Shown here piece by piece: positions 52,017-64,000 of a DNA stretch of 64,000 nt. The DNA lies in NCBI GenBank assembly GCA_013397455.1, contig VYZB01000015.1:24109-88108 (forward strand), in the 5' to 3' direction. The notes under the pieces were generated by a model. It was not told the origin of the DNA and ran no database searches. It worked only from the letters and a program-made list of their open reading frames with translations. Made by a program: the position numbers and the translations under genes. The stretch is from Crotophaga sulcirostris (taxonomy: Eukaryota; Chordata; Aves; Cuculiformes; Crotophagidae). The stretch's first letter is position 1. Each line of letters begins with the position of its first letter.

Positions 52017-52702
52017 TCACTTGCCAGAAAGCAGTTCTGCAGAGAATGACCTGGGAGTCCTAGTGGACAACAAGTTAACCGTGAGCCAGCAATGCGCCCC
52101 CATGGCCAAGAATGCCGATGGTATCCTGGGTTGCATTAAGGAGAATGTAGCCAGCAGGTCAAGGGAGGTTCTCCTCTCCCTCTACTCCACCCTAGTCAGG
52201 CTGCATCTGGAGTACTGTGTGCAGTTCTGGGCTCCCAAGTTCAAGATTGATAAGGAACTACTGGAGGGAGTCCAGCAGAGGGCCATGAAGGTGATTAGGG
52301 GACTGGAGTATCTTCTTATGAGGAAAGGTTGAGAAATCAAGCCTGGAGAAGAGAAGACTGAGCGGGTATCTTACCAATGCTTATAAATAACGAAAGGGTG
52401 AGTGTCTAGAGGATGGGGTCAGACTCTCTTCAACGATGCCCTGAGACAGGGCAAGAGGCAACAGGCACAAACTGTAACACAGAATGTTCCACCTGAACAT
52501 GAGGAAAAACTTCTTTACTATGAGGGTGATGGAGCACTGGAACAGGCTGCCCAGAGAGCTTGTGGAGACTCCTTCTCTGGAGATATTCAAAACCCATTTG
52601 GACACATTCCTATGCAACCTTCTCTGGGTGAACCTGCTTCAGTAGGGGAGGGCTGACTAGGCTGATCTACAGAGGTCCCTTCTAACCCCTAGCATTCTGT
52701 TA
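52017..52702 (+). mobile_element. CR1 non-LTR retrotransposon, 3' part
   Basis: Best-preserved CR1 by sequence, on the + strand. It starts within the reverse-transcriptase C-terminal domain and ends at the 3' UTR tail ('GAGGTCCCTTCTAACCCCTAGCATTCTGTTA'-type ending, about 52672-52702). The final octamer array is worn down to one imperfect unit. The signature words TTCCACCTGAACATGAGG (52488) and GAGCACTGGAACAGGCTGCC (52532-52551) are near-consensus. 5'-truncated as usual. Its 3' tail is of the GGTCCCTTCTAACCCC type, distinct from the ATACTGTG subfamily elsewhere in the window. Confidence 0.95.
52021..52620 (+). pseudogene. Decayed CR1 ORF2 C-terminus
   Basis: From 52021 one frame is open to 52332 and reads [60 protein letters not shown] and [14 protein letters not shown], the C-terminal extension of CR1 reverse transcriptase after the FADD core. 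After the stop at 52332 the protein continues with a frameshift and stops: SLEKRRLSG, LTNAYK, FHLNMRKNFFTMRV, EHWNRLPREL, SLEIFKTHLDTFLCNLL. The RT catalytic core is not present in this copy. Non-functional. Confidence 0.93.
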
Positions 52703-55700
52703 AGTCAGTTAATTTTCCTCTTTGCGAAGAGCAATCAGTCAATGTTCGATCAGGCAACGTTCAAAATCAAACTTCTTGCATATTGACGAGCTGAACTGTG
52801 TAAAAGACAAGTGCATAATAATGCTATGAAGTACAGTATTGTTTAATTAATCTACAAGCCAGTACTAATTTGGCTATTTGTCATCTTAAAAGAACATCAA
52901 GAGTACAATCAAAGAAGCTAAAATTTATGAAGACTGAACAAGTCCTTTCTACACATTCTGAATGTGTCTGGAGTTCTTATTTGCTAATTTCAATAGGAAT
53001 TGTATTAAGACTGCCAGGCAGGTGGGAATGTGTTAGTACAGTGCAGAGGAATTCTATTCAAAGCACATGCAGCAACTGCATCCAGACAAGTAAGAAAGAG
53101 CAGACCAAATCTTAATGACTTCTCTGAATGCCTATTCAGGCACTTGTCTGTCACTTTGCTAGTTGTAACTAGTGTTCTCCAAAGCATCTATGGAACTGCA
53201 TAAGACATTTGCTCCAAAGAAGACATTCAAAGAGCTTATTCAGCAAATTAGTAGCTGCTGAGAATTTCTGCCAATGTTAGTTCATGTCAGCTTTCAAAGT
53301 ATAATTTTGTAAATGGGCATTGCTATTCATGCTTAAATTTAAGTAGCATCTTTTACATCATACTGCAGATATTAAGGGAGTTCTTTTAACCTAATTGCTG
53401 CACTGTGTTTTGGTGAATTTGTCTGGCATGTTGCAGTCTAAATGATACCTCTGAGCTGAAGAAATAGTGCCATCTTAGGTGTTTGTCTCATCTTGATACT
53501 CTGTAGCTTTCCTCTCTTCTTTTCCTGTCTTCCTTGTAGAAAAAGGTTGAGTAAAAAGGAGAAGATGAAACAAAGGATCAATTTTTTAGCTCTGGACTTT
53601 CTATATCTTTTCTTTTCACAGTATTTTTGGGAATTGAAAGCTTATATTGATCTTGTAGTTTGGCTTGATTTTGTAAAGACCCTTGTCATTTTTTCCTTCT
53701 TTCAATAGTTCAGTACCTCCATAAGAAGCTCATGAACATGCAGTCTGTTGCAATATATTCACCAGACCTGCAATTTCTCCTCAAGTTAACGATTAACTGC
53801 CTTTATTCTTGTAATGGAAAATTCTTAAGATACTTTAAGTTTCACATCTTCCCTGTTCCAGTCTTCTACAGTTCTGCTGGAAATTATTAAAACTTAAAAT
53901 TCTGGTTTAAGTAGGTCCAAACACTTCCACATTCTTCAGGAAGTATAGCAACTTCAGAACAACCTTTCATTAGCGATCAAGACCTCAGAGTTTTAAACTT
54001 GAGCAGTTGCCCCAAATTTGTAAAGCCTTTGAAAATGCGGCTCTGACTCTCACCTCTCTGAGTTTGGTAAAATCTTTGTTCCCATAGTCCTTTAAAATAT
54101 CTTCTAAAAGACTTTTTAGAAAAGTCTTTCCATTCCCTACCACTTTTTCTTGACATAATAAGATGATATCATCTTAAAGAAAAAGAGCAAGATATGCTTC
54201 TTGTATAAGACGAAAAGTAACTGATTTATAACCTACTATTTGCACTTTACATTCAATGTGCAAATGAACACCTCTCTTACATATTTTTATGAAGTCAATG
54301 TTCTATACCAATATATTTTTCTAAACAAATCATAGAAGACTATTATATGGAAAGTAGCAATACAATGTGTCAGAAAAGCAAAATTTTAAAGTCTATGTAC
54401 ATCAATGAGTTTTATGGGAAAATTAAATGTTATCTTCCCAGTACCTAGCCTGTCCTAATACAAGACAAAGCTAAAACTTCTTGGAATTAGTTGGAACAAA
54501 ATAAGCAATCAAAAATCATGAAAATTCAACTTATTATAATATCCAAGCATCAGAATATTTTAGTAAAAGATAGCAGAAATCTAGAGCTGGGAGAATGTTA
54601 AGAGCTTAGATTTCCTAGTAAATGAGTCTGATATCAAACTACAGAATACTGCAACAAGAAGGTCCCACTTCCTTGCTAAAGAGAGATTTTCCCAAACTGA
54701 ACATGTGGACTTGCTATATACTCCTTTTCAGAGCTTCAGCAGTACTCTCTAGTGCTGCACGTGGCTGATGTAGCTACTTAAATCTCTATCCTGCAATGTA
54801 GCCCTGACAAATTTGAATTTGCTGTATGAAACACCCAAGCTGCAAACAATTTGGGTGCTAATGTGGGCAAGGTGCTATAAACCTTTAATGCTCTTGCTTA
54901 TCAAACGGCATGTGAGGATGAGGTGTAGATAGCATGATGGACCATGAAAAACTGTGTGGTATTTTGAGATAAATTGTGGCCAGTCCTTCAGGATGAGGAG
55001 TTGAGATGAAGATTTCTTGGTATTTCAAGTAGTCTTCACCAGGATTTCTTGTATCCACTGTATGTGACCAGTGTTTTGTTCAAAATCACTCACCAGCAAT
55101 GAATTTCTTTACATTTTTCATACATTTGAGTTGCCAGTCACACCTCTAGCAACGACCAACAGCTACATATGTTTATTCCTAGAATTTCTAATCTGATCTA
55201 GTTTAATACTCTGGATGGTATCTAAATCCATTAAGCCTAAAGAGTAACAACACCTTCATTTTTAAACGCATGACTTAGAGTGCTGTCAGCATAAGGTGTG
55301 TTGGGAACACAGTTTATGGGCCCAGAAGCAGCTGTCTGGATAATCCTTCAGCCTATTGTGTCAGGAAATCACAGAGTCCTTTCACAACTCTATCACATTA
55401 CTTTATTTGTTTTTTACTATTCTATTGTAACACTATTCCAAAAGGGTTGGCAGAGGTAAAAAAATACTTTTTTCAAACACTTCACCTACTATTTTAGGGT
55501 CTCATTGATGACTGAGACACGCTACACCGTCTCATAAGCCTTATTGAACTTGGGATTATGCTCCCTCTGCCTTTTTTATTTCTGAATTTGTTGCATATAC
55601 AAAATAATTGGTGAACTGGCTGATCAAACCTTTTTAAATTCATGTGGTACCTCTTGCATTGCCAGCTCTTAGTTCTAGCTTGCCAGATTTAGCTCTGCTA

Positions 55701-58700
55701 AATTCAGGGAGGGACCAAAGCCTTCTGCTTGTTGCTTGAAATCTGCAACAAATTACAGTTTGAAAAAAACTCTTCTAAAGCCCATTCACTAATGATTAAG
55801 ACAACAGAATATAAATTTAAATGACTTAATTACTTGTTGTACTAGATTCCTTGGTTATACTAACTCAAAATTAATTTGGGTCATGATTATCTTATAGCTT
55901 AAGTCCATAAGGTGGCAGTTTGAGCGTTCTAAATTCCTAGAAAACCCATTTTAAGCAGCTTTTCCTTTCTGGTTGCTGATTTTGTTATCTTCTGTAGCTC
56001 CTCTGAAAGTTTTGAGTTTCTCTAGTGAGTGAGCCAGAAAAGATTTCTCTACAAAGCTCCTTCTTTCTGCTGGTAAGGTGCCTTCTATTTCCATAATTCA
56101 GAAATGTTTGTTATGGTCAAGGTAATAATGAAGCAGCAGCAGGAGAGACGCTGTTGGCATACATCAAGTCACACTCCAGCAGGAGATGTATTCTTACTAG
56201 GGCTGAAGACATTGTACCGTGCCCAGGATCTGAAAATGGCACTCTATTCACCTTAATCAATTCAAGGAATTAATAAGTAAGTAACGTTAGTACAAAACAG
56301 TGTGACTTCTAACCAGAAATACATTATAAATATCAATTGAAAGTACTAATGTAATAGGCAGCTTAATTACTTCGCTAGTAGTAGGCAAGAGAATGGGAGC
56401 ATTCTGTGGCAGTTGTAGGGATACACTTGCCTCCTGAAATAACAGACTTGGTCTCCTGGGGAAGATCAGATCATCTGTCCTTAACTGGATCTCCTTTCAT
56501 AATGGTGGTGAGGGTGGTGACAGCGGCAGAAAGAGATGAAGGATGCTGACTTGTTCAAAACAGAGACAAGCATTTCCTTTTACTCACTTCAGATAAGAAG
56601 ATAGTGATGACCCATACCATTGAGGTTGAAAGTAGAGGAAATCAGGATTCTCACTAGTAGGGGCGTAAGTGTTAAAAATCAAATACAGGGCTCTATTGCA
56701 ACACTGTAGTCAGAAGACAGGAAGGACTGAAATAAATCGACAGCAGGTGATATAAACATCAAGTCCATAACGTTAAAGAATTTTCTTTCACATGGCAGAT
56801 CCAATTTCTTCAAGATCTGACTTCTCTAAGAACTTGAGCACAAATGTGGTTTTAGATGACATATTTTACTACCATTCCTGTGTTTTTTATGTCTTGAAAC
56901 TAACTAGGGCAATGTTTGAAGGCTTGCTCTGGATGGCATTGCTATTGTATTTGTGCACAAACTACACTCTTGCTTATACATACTCTCCTGGTAATTCCCA
57001 GGGCTTCCCTAGATTAAATATGTAACACAGTGATTTCCATATGAGTTAGAGGATTCAGAGAAAGCCACAACCAGTGATTTACTTCATAGAGCATTCATAG
57101 AGGCCACTGGGAGCTAACACTGACAGAACTCCTCCATAATGATCAGTTGTCGGAATATTTTGTTTTTTAGTTTTGGGCAAATGAAAGTTTCTTCCCCTTT
57201 TGGTTTGAAAATATTCATATATAAATTCTCTTGGAAACCTAAGAAAATTTCAGGAAATCTCCACATGCTGGCTTCTAACTCCAGAAATCTGTTTCAAGTT
57301 CTCCTTACTCCTCTGCCCTATCTGTATGCAATCTGGACCTAGCTACACTACTACTGTCACCTGTGTTGCTCCCTGTACAGCTGGCAGAAAAATCAAATTA
57401 TAGAACCCATTTTCTGTAATGCAAACAAACCATTTCACATGGTTTACTAATCCTCCTATTGGCAAATTAAGCATAAGCAAAGTAATGGCAAAACTTACAA
57501 AGAAACCATTAAAAAATGTTTATTCACTGGACAAAAAATTATACACTTTGGCTTATAGCTCGGCTGCATCTCATAGGAATGCTTTTCCTCCCCCGCCATG
57601 CTAGTCAGTTTGTTAGTACCTTCTATCCCCTAAAATTTATTGCTTTATTACCCTACTTCATCCCAGAAGCACACAATTTTTCCTCTGGTTGTAAAGGGAA
57701 CAAGTGAAATGTTATATGATATAGAGCTGCTAAATATGATGAGGGAAGTGCAGACACTGATTCAAACCGCCAGGTAGACAACTTGTCTGGAGTGAAAATG
57801 ATAAACTGTACTAGTTTAAAGTATAAAGCAAGAATATTTCAAAAGGTCATGAAGCTGCAGCAATTAACATCAGGAAGTTCTCCCTGTCTGAGTACTTGCC
57901 ATGATAACTTACAGGAATTTGCATACCTACACCAAACTCTTGCCATTTTGACCCATGGCTGCTACGTGCCACTCTCCACCCACTTGCATTTAAAAAAATC
58001 CAGGGAAATCAGCAGCCAGGATACTCAATGCACCATCTAAATACCATAAACCTTTCACCTTCTTCCTCTCTGCTTCTTCTGGTTTTCTTCAACCCCCAAA
58101 TCTACCTCACCAGTGTGAGGAACTAAGGTTTTGGCACCAGAGCATCTCTGCTGTGCCCATGCCTGAGACACAGGGCTGCCCTCTCATCACCTTGCTTCGA
58201 TTCTCCTTTTACATTCTCATGTGTTACCCTACAGACTCTGCTCCAGGATCCATTTACCCCCCTGCTCTGTATTTCAGCTTTCTTTTCTCTGATTTTCAAT
58301 GCTTGATCCTTCCCTGCCCTCCTCAATACTGCTATTTGTTTTGCTTTATCTCTGGAGAGGCCTGAGCAGAGGAGAGTCTGTGCTATCTGCATTGCCAGCT
58401 TGTTGCTGGCTTGGATAGGGACAGCAGATGAGAAGATAAGACATACTGGAAGCAGGTAGGGCATGTTGTATTTTGCTTCTTAACATGCTGCATGCCACAG
58501 CTCAGGTTACTGAGCCCAGTGCACCTGCAGCCCTCAGGATCCCAAACTTGTATATTAAGGTAATGATGAAATGTACTCTTCATTGCCAAATCTCACTCAT
58601 TCAATGAATTTATCATACAGCTGCAAGGACTAGAACAGCGTATACATTACACATTATACTTGGATTTGAAGAAGGCTGTGACAGTGCATGCAATTATCAA

Positions 58701-61700
58701 AGTTTTACGTAGAGCTGTGGCAATCATGGCTTGGAGCCCTTTTCTTTTAGAGACCCACTGGGAGGCACAATGACCACCATGAGCAAAACCTGGATAACAT
58801 AAGTATGAGCTCTTGCTGAGCCGGTTGGACTGCACATCCTGTTCCTCCCTAGAGCTTTCCTCAGGCGGCAACTCAAAGTACCATGCCAATAAAGTAGCCT
58901 CAGAAAATTACACCTACAATATGGACATAATAAAAAATTACCCTTGGGCATATCAATACTGCTTTCCATCTCCATCAACCTTTTACATTTTCACCAGCAA
59001 TATGTGCCGGAATGAAGAAAAGCCATTATACAGGCTCCCATGAAAAACTGCAGTTTTGATAAAATGACATTCTAATGAAAAAGCAATTCAATGAAAACAT
59101 TTTTAGCCAGTTCTGTTCCAGAGAGGATTGGTCTTTAGACTGAGAGGAAAGTCTTATAGAGGATAGTCCTGTTGAAACTGGAATACTGAATGTCCCATAA
59201 GCATCCATAAGACTAGCTGGCATTTGGACCTCCTCCAGTCCTTAGAAAGACTAGATCCTATTTTTTGGTAAATCAGTGATAAAGCGACTGTGATGTTACT
59301 ACCAAGTCTGTGAGAATGCAGCTGCCACAATATTTTCAGTACAGACTATCTGAGAGGTGTTTTCTTTACATTAACAACTGCATCAGTATTCTTCATCCAT
59401 CACCAATATTTTGTATCGGCAGACTCTTCAAAACAATCACCATGAGAACACTGGCATACACAGTTTCAAAACCAGTTAATTTTAAAATGCTTTAGAATAT
59501 CTTTCTTTCTTAAGCATAGCTACTAAAATAATTTTTTTCATAATCAGAAGCATTATTCCCTTTATTTAGTACAGGTTAAGTGCCTCTGTCTTTCAGTTAG
59601 AATCATGAAGCAGTAACTCCCTGCTAGTGTATTCTCAAATACAGTACGTTTTCAGTTCTTGACATGGTTCTGGGATAAATAAAGCAATTTTTTACAATGA
59701 CTAGCTTTTACACAAATATGTTGGACCGTTTCCTAGAATCAATTGATACTGTCATTGTCACTTGCAGTTAAATCCCTCTTAAAAATGATCATGAATAAAT
59801 TGTCCATATTCCCTCCTTCTACTTCAAATGCCTGAAAATAATTTTTACTAGCATCAAGTATTTTTGTAAAAGTCATATCTCACTATGTGAAGCATTTTCT
59901 AAAAAGAAATCACATTAATAACCATAAGTGTTTATTTCATTTCGTTCTTACTGATTACTCTTGCCACTCAAACTTTATAAAAGATTTTCCTTTAGTTTGG
60001 TTTAGTGTATGTTAACTAGGAGAGAACACAAAGATCATTATCTGGTTGCCTCTATATGAATCAAAACCTGTAAAAGGCATAAAGAAGCATAAGGTAGGTG
60101 TTAATGCAGTGATAGAAACAGCAGATTACAGATGGAATAAAACTCTAGACAGGAGTAATCTATAAACTGGCTCAAGGCATACTAAAGATCATCAACAAGA
60201 GCCTTTAATGCCTCTTGCAATAAAAGACCTGCAAGATACAATTACTGATCATGTGCTTAAAGCAAAGCCATTGATGTAGTATCTGTAGAAGTGCAAAATG
60301 TATATTAAGCCTCTGTTAGGTCTGGGAAATCTGAGGTTATACCATTTCACAAGGTAGATATAACATGAGGAAGCTCAGTTCTAATTTTTTCCTTTTCTGC
60401 CAATGACAGCATGAATTAACCTGTAGATTTATGCCCCAATAATTTTAATCCTTCAGATTAAATGAGAGGTTGCTGGCTGAGGCTCCAGTTAAAAGGTATC
60501 AGGCAGATTTTATTGTTGCTTGAACATGCTGAAAGTCTGAACAATGTGACACAGTGGGGAAAGGCAGGAGCTTTCACCGTGTCTTTTGATACATTCCTTC
60601 CTCAAGGTTACAAACGTGCAAAGGCCCATCATCCCTCCAAATGCCCGTTTCCTTCACCGCCTTGAAACCGGGACAGGCTGGGAAGCTGCTGTGTTCACAT
60701 TTCTGCAAGGGAATGGTTGAACTCTCTGACTCTCAAAGGCCCTGATTGCTATCAGCCAGGTCAGCAAGGTTTCAATGAAGGAGAAGGGAGGGCAACCTGC
60801 TGCTTCTTCTGGTGACATTTAGCTGTATAGGCTGCTCTGTGGCACTGCTTTAAATGTCACACTCGACCTCCAGTACGGACGGAGAGAAACATGGGAATAC
60901 AGGGATGGTCAGATACAATTTCCTGTGTGTAAAGATATTAGGATCTGGCTGTGGTTTCTGTTAACAAGCAAAGGAAACTTAGGGCATAATCTTAAGGCTC
61001 CATATTTCCTGGCCACTTTTAGACTTTTCCAGGTGATGAACTGGACATTTGCAAACCAAGGTCTAATTGAGAAGGCCTGTCTCCTCTGGTGAGTTTCTTG
61101 ATTCCATGTTTTCCAGAGTGGGAGTTTGCCCTCAGCCTCTCTCATTTCTTAGTCTTGTGCTACAGCCTTTTCAGAACCTTGAATTTAGACTTGTAATCTG
61201 TTTTGAGTGTGGTTTGGGGGTAATTTTCCACTTAGTTTTGTGCCGGTAGCCAAAAACCAAGAGATGAATACAGGTTCTAAAGCAGGTATTTTTTCAGGAG
61301 GCTGCATTGAACCCCAAAGGTCTTCCCGCCAGCCTTCAGGTGATATTTTCTTTCTAGGAATGGTAAATGGATGGGGTGTCTGCTTTGCCTCCCTGATGTC
61401 CTCAGCTTTCACCAGTTCCTCACTCAGCACACGGGTTTTCTCCCATACTAAATTACTATGGCTGTGATTTTGAAGGTTTGGATTTCCAGTATCTCAGTTT
61501 GTGGCTCTGGGAAGGGCTATTAAACTCAGTCGTACTAAACAGTGTATATGCAAGGGAGCACTACAGATACTTCAAACTTGGAGACGGTTTCTATCTACGT
61601 AGATGGTTTATGTGCTATTTAACAAGACAGTGGAATTCTCTACAAATAAACAAGCCTCCTTTTTTTAGCAGTGCTCTAACCCTCATCCTGCATGAGGAAA

Positions 61701-63333
61701 TTATTTGATAAAAATCCTGACCTTTTTTTTTTTTGCTTATATTGCTTTTTTTGCTACTCTAATGACTAAAGCAACCCTTTACAAAACCTGGCAGGCAATT
61801 ATGTTTTGACTATGAGTAGCTACAATTCAAAGTGTCAGTTTTCCTGAAGAAGATTATGTTGAAAGTCCTCTACTTTATGGTGAAAAGTTCTCTTGCAGAA
61901 CACAAATCATCGTCGGTTTCCCAGGACTAAAATCATGAGCCTTTGACTTGCTCTAAGCATTTCTTTAGCCATGGAAGAAGAGACTGTCTGAAAGGCAGCA
62001 AAAGTCACCACCATAACAGCAAGGGATGAACAGATAACAGCTGCATTTGAACAACAAACCAGGTCATGTTCCAATTAGGTTTTTGATTATTTTACAGAAG
62101 ACATTCAGTCATCTATGAATTCAACATACAGAAAGGTATCTGGGAACCTTTTACACTTCCATAGAAACCTGCATGCCAGCGGAGAATAGGCTAGAAACTC
62201 TTGCCATCCTTACACATTTTCACAGAGACCTGCGTGCTTAGTGAGAACAAATAAGAGCTTCTTGTAACAGCAACTTCAATTTTCTTTACCGAGACTTCAG
62301 CTCCAAGCTATGCTTCTGGTGAATCACAGGGCAAAGATGTTCTTTTTCTTTAGTAGCCTTCCCAGTGACAATTTTTCTCTTTAGAAGGGTATTTTACAAG
62401 TTTTCTCTCAACTGCTTTTTCCCCACATTGCTCTCTGTGCTACAGCTTTCTGTGGGCAGATGAGCACTCTCCATGTCTGGTGAGATAGCAGAGCATTACT
62501 TGTTCAGCTTGATACAGGACATCTACTTGGAAAACTGAAAATTATTCTAATTTGAACAACAGCATTTTATCTAAGGCTTGCCCTATCTACACACAGATAC
62601 TGTTAGAATGGAGTAAACAAGACCAGGCTAGACCCCAAATAAACCAATATAGAAACCTCAAGAGCCCTGAATTTACCCAGAGCAAGAGACATTTTTTAAT
62701 TACTAGATATGAATAAAATTCTCTGCTGAATTACCTAGATCTATTGAAAGAAATGAATTTGCAACCATCTGGTTAGATGTATTGTCTATGAAACCATAAA
62801 TATTGACTAACTTGGGGTTGGAAAATAAAAGGTATGAAGACTAGCCCCAGGCTGCTTTTGTCTGATGGAGTACAATGCGGCAAAAATCAGTATCAATTTC
62901 ATGGTTAACATTGCACGCAATCACTAGGTGCAGCCTTGTGCAATGATGTTGAGGCAAGTTCAAGCCCTTTTTCTGGAGATACTCTTACAAACACCGTTCA
63001 GACGAACTGAGTATGGGCTGGGATGGGATATATCTGACATGCTGTGGGCTTGACAAACTCTCAGTACTCTGAAAAAGCACAATAACCCTTGTTCTATTGT
63101 CTGACTGTTATAAATGCATCTTTCTTATCCCTGAAGTTTTCACCTCTTTTATTAATGGAATGACATACCCAGTAGTGAACAGAGCCTCATGACCCTTAAA
63201 TGGTTTGCACAGCAGCAAACCTGTTAGCTGAGTTTTCTCACTGATACCATTCATTTATGCAGCAATTCAGCTCCTGTAAAGCATGTCAGAGAAACAGGCA
63301 AGGAATTCATCTCATGGCGGGATATCACACCTT
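52703..63333. other. Gene-free AT-rich stretch, 10.6 kb
   Basis: No gene, RNA gene or mobile element recognised. The longest open frame is 113 codons (58123-58464, minus) with no motif. The part at about 59940-60470 is non-repetitive and AT-rich with TAAT-type core words, and could be conserved non-coding DNA, but nothing in a single sequence can show that. A GC-richer stretch at about 58080-58500 is open on both strands by composition. Confidence 0.6.
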
Positions 63334-63378
63334 GGATGGGAAGGTCTTTTCCAACTAAGTGATTCTATGAGTCTATGA
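63334..63378 (+). mobile_element. CR1 3' tail fragment
   Basis: GGAAGGTCTTTTCCAACTAA followed by GTGATTCTATGAGTCTATGA. This is the last about 45 bases of a sense CR1 with the canonical ATTCTATG octamer. Extremely 5'-truncated. Confidence 0.8.
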
Positions 63379-63524
63379 CCAGCCCCTTTCACCTGGGTAG
63401 AAGCGGGCTCAGAGGTGTGCAGACTGACAACTGCCACCCCCCATGTGCTCTTCATGGTTATGACAACATTTTTATTCTCAATTAAAATTTTCAGTACTGT
63501 TTAAAGTGGCTGTGAGGAAGCACT
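63379..63524. other. Short spacer
   Basis: Unassigned sequence between two CR1 pieces of opposite orientation. Confidence 0.5.
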
Positions 63525-63922
63525 CATAGAAGAATCACTTCGCTTGGTTGATAAAGACCTTTGAGATCGTTGAGTCTGGCTGTACCTGCCCACTACTAAA
63601 CCATCTCCCTGAGCACCTCATCTACAGGTCTGTTAAGCACCTCGAGGATGGGGACTCCACCACCTCCCTGTGCAGTCGTGCCAGTGCCCGACAGCCCTTT
63701 TGGTGAAGAAATTTTTCCTGATGTCCAATCTGAACCTCCCCTGGCTCAACCTGAGGCCATTTCCTCTCATCCTATCGCTTGTTACTTGGGAGAAGAGACC
63801 AACACGCACCTCACTACAACCTCCTTTCAGGCAGTTGTAGAGGGGGGATAGGGTCTCCCCTCATTCAGACTTCTTTTCTCCAGGCTAAACAACCCCAGTT
63901 CCCTCAGCTGCCCCTCATAAGT
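63525..63922 (-). mobile_element. CR1 3' end fragment (antisense)
   Basis: The + strand begins CATAGAAGAATCACTT, a worn octamer region, then AAAGACCTTTGAGATCGTTG, TACCTGCCCACTACTAAACC, GGGGACTCCACCACCTCCC, TTTTGGTGAAGAAATTTTTC, TTGTTACTTGGGAGAAGAG, and CTCCAGGCTAAACAACCCC. It stops near 63922, where a second CR1 begins. Nearly consensus-like across 400 bases, so not among the oldest copies. The 67-codon open frame on the + strand (63648-63851) is an antisense shadow. Confidence 0.95.
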
Positions 63923-64000
63923 CAGTCACACAGTCAGTCACAGAACTGCCTGGTTGGAAAAGACCTTCGAGACCATCGAGTCCAACCGCACCTGCCCACT
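63923..64000 (-). mobile_element. CR1 3' end fragment (antisense), cut by window edge
   Basis: Starts with octamer-like CACAGTCAGTCACAGAA, then CTGGTTGGAAAAGACCTTCG and GAGTCCAACCGCACCTGCCC. Same orientation as the preceding copy. It sits precisely where that copy's sequence is interrupted, so it is either nested in it or head-to-tail with it. The body continues beyond the window. Confidence 0.92.

Noticed and set aside
63648..63851. 67-codon + frame
   Set aside because: Antisense shadow of the minus-strand CR1 copy.
1..64000. CRISPR arrays, tRNA or rRNA genes, operons, phage-like modules, mitochondrial insertions
   Set aside because: Looked for and not seen. The direct repeats present are CR1 octamers or small slippage duplications, and the sequence is vertebrate nuclear DNA.

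Overview
This 64 kb window is vertebrate nuclear DNA, almost certainly from a bird and probably a neognath. The diagnostic evidence is at least eleven fragments of the avian non-LTR retrotransposon CR1, several ending in the CR1-type 8-bp 3' repeat, plus two LTR fragments that resemble avian endogenous retrovirus LTRs. The rest is AT-rich, stop-codon-dense, non-coding sequence. I see no bacterial operons, rRNA, tRNA, CRISPR array or intact host gene. The longest open frames are about 165 codons, and each is explained by base composition, CR1 antisense shadow or chance. The window reads as a gene-poor intergenic stretch or the inside of a large intron. Species cannot be resolved from the sequence alone.

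Layout, left to right. 1-13 kb: AT-rich sequence with one CR1 3' end at 3.34 kb. 13-17.7 kb: the richest mobile-element cluster, with a CR1 3' end (+), a CR1 reverse-transcriptase fragment (+) cut off by an LTR-like element, then the best CR1 copy (about 1.7 kb, minus strand, decayed ORF2). That copy abuts a GC-richer patch of unknown origin with a 97-codon open frame. 17.7-26.2 kb: unremarkable. 26.27-26.79 kb: an antisense LTR 3' part directly abutting an antisense CR1 fragment. 29.4 kb: CR1 3' end (-). About 31-33.2 kb: a GC-richer patch with a purine-rich tract. 33.3-45 kb: AT-rich sequence with several small perfect inverted repeats and a 59-nt pyrimidine tract. 45.2 kb: old CR1 fragment (-). 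52.0-52.7 kb: well-preserved CR1 3' part (+). 52.7-63.3 kb: AT-rich, nothing recognised. 63.3-64 kb: three CR1 pieces in a row, the last cut by the window end.

No genes here work together as a system, and I found no evidence for an undescribed one. The points worth a second look are the CR1 subfamily structure (a variant 3' octamer shared by three copies), the composite and nested transposon junctions, the unexplained open patch beside the 15.4-17.1 kb CR1, and a few local hairpins. Family assignments rest on remembered consensus features, not on a database search.
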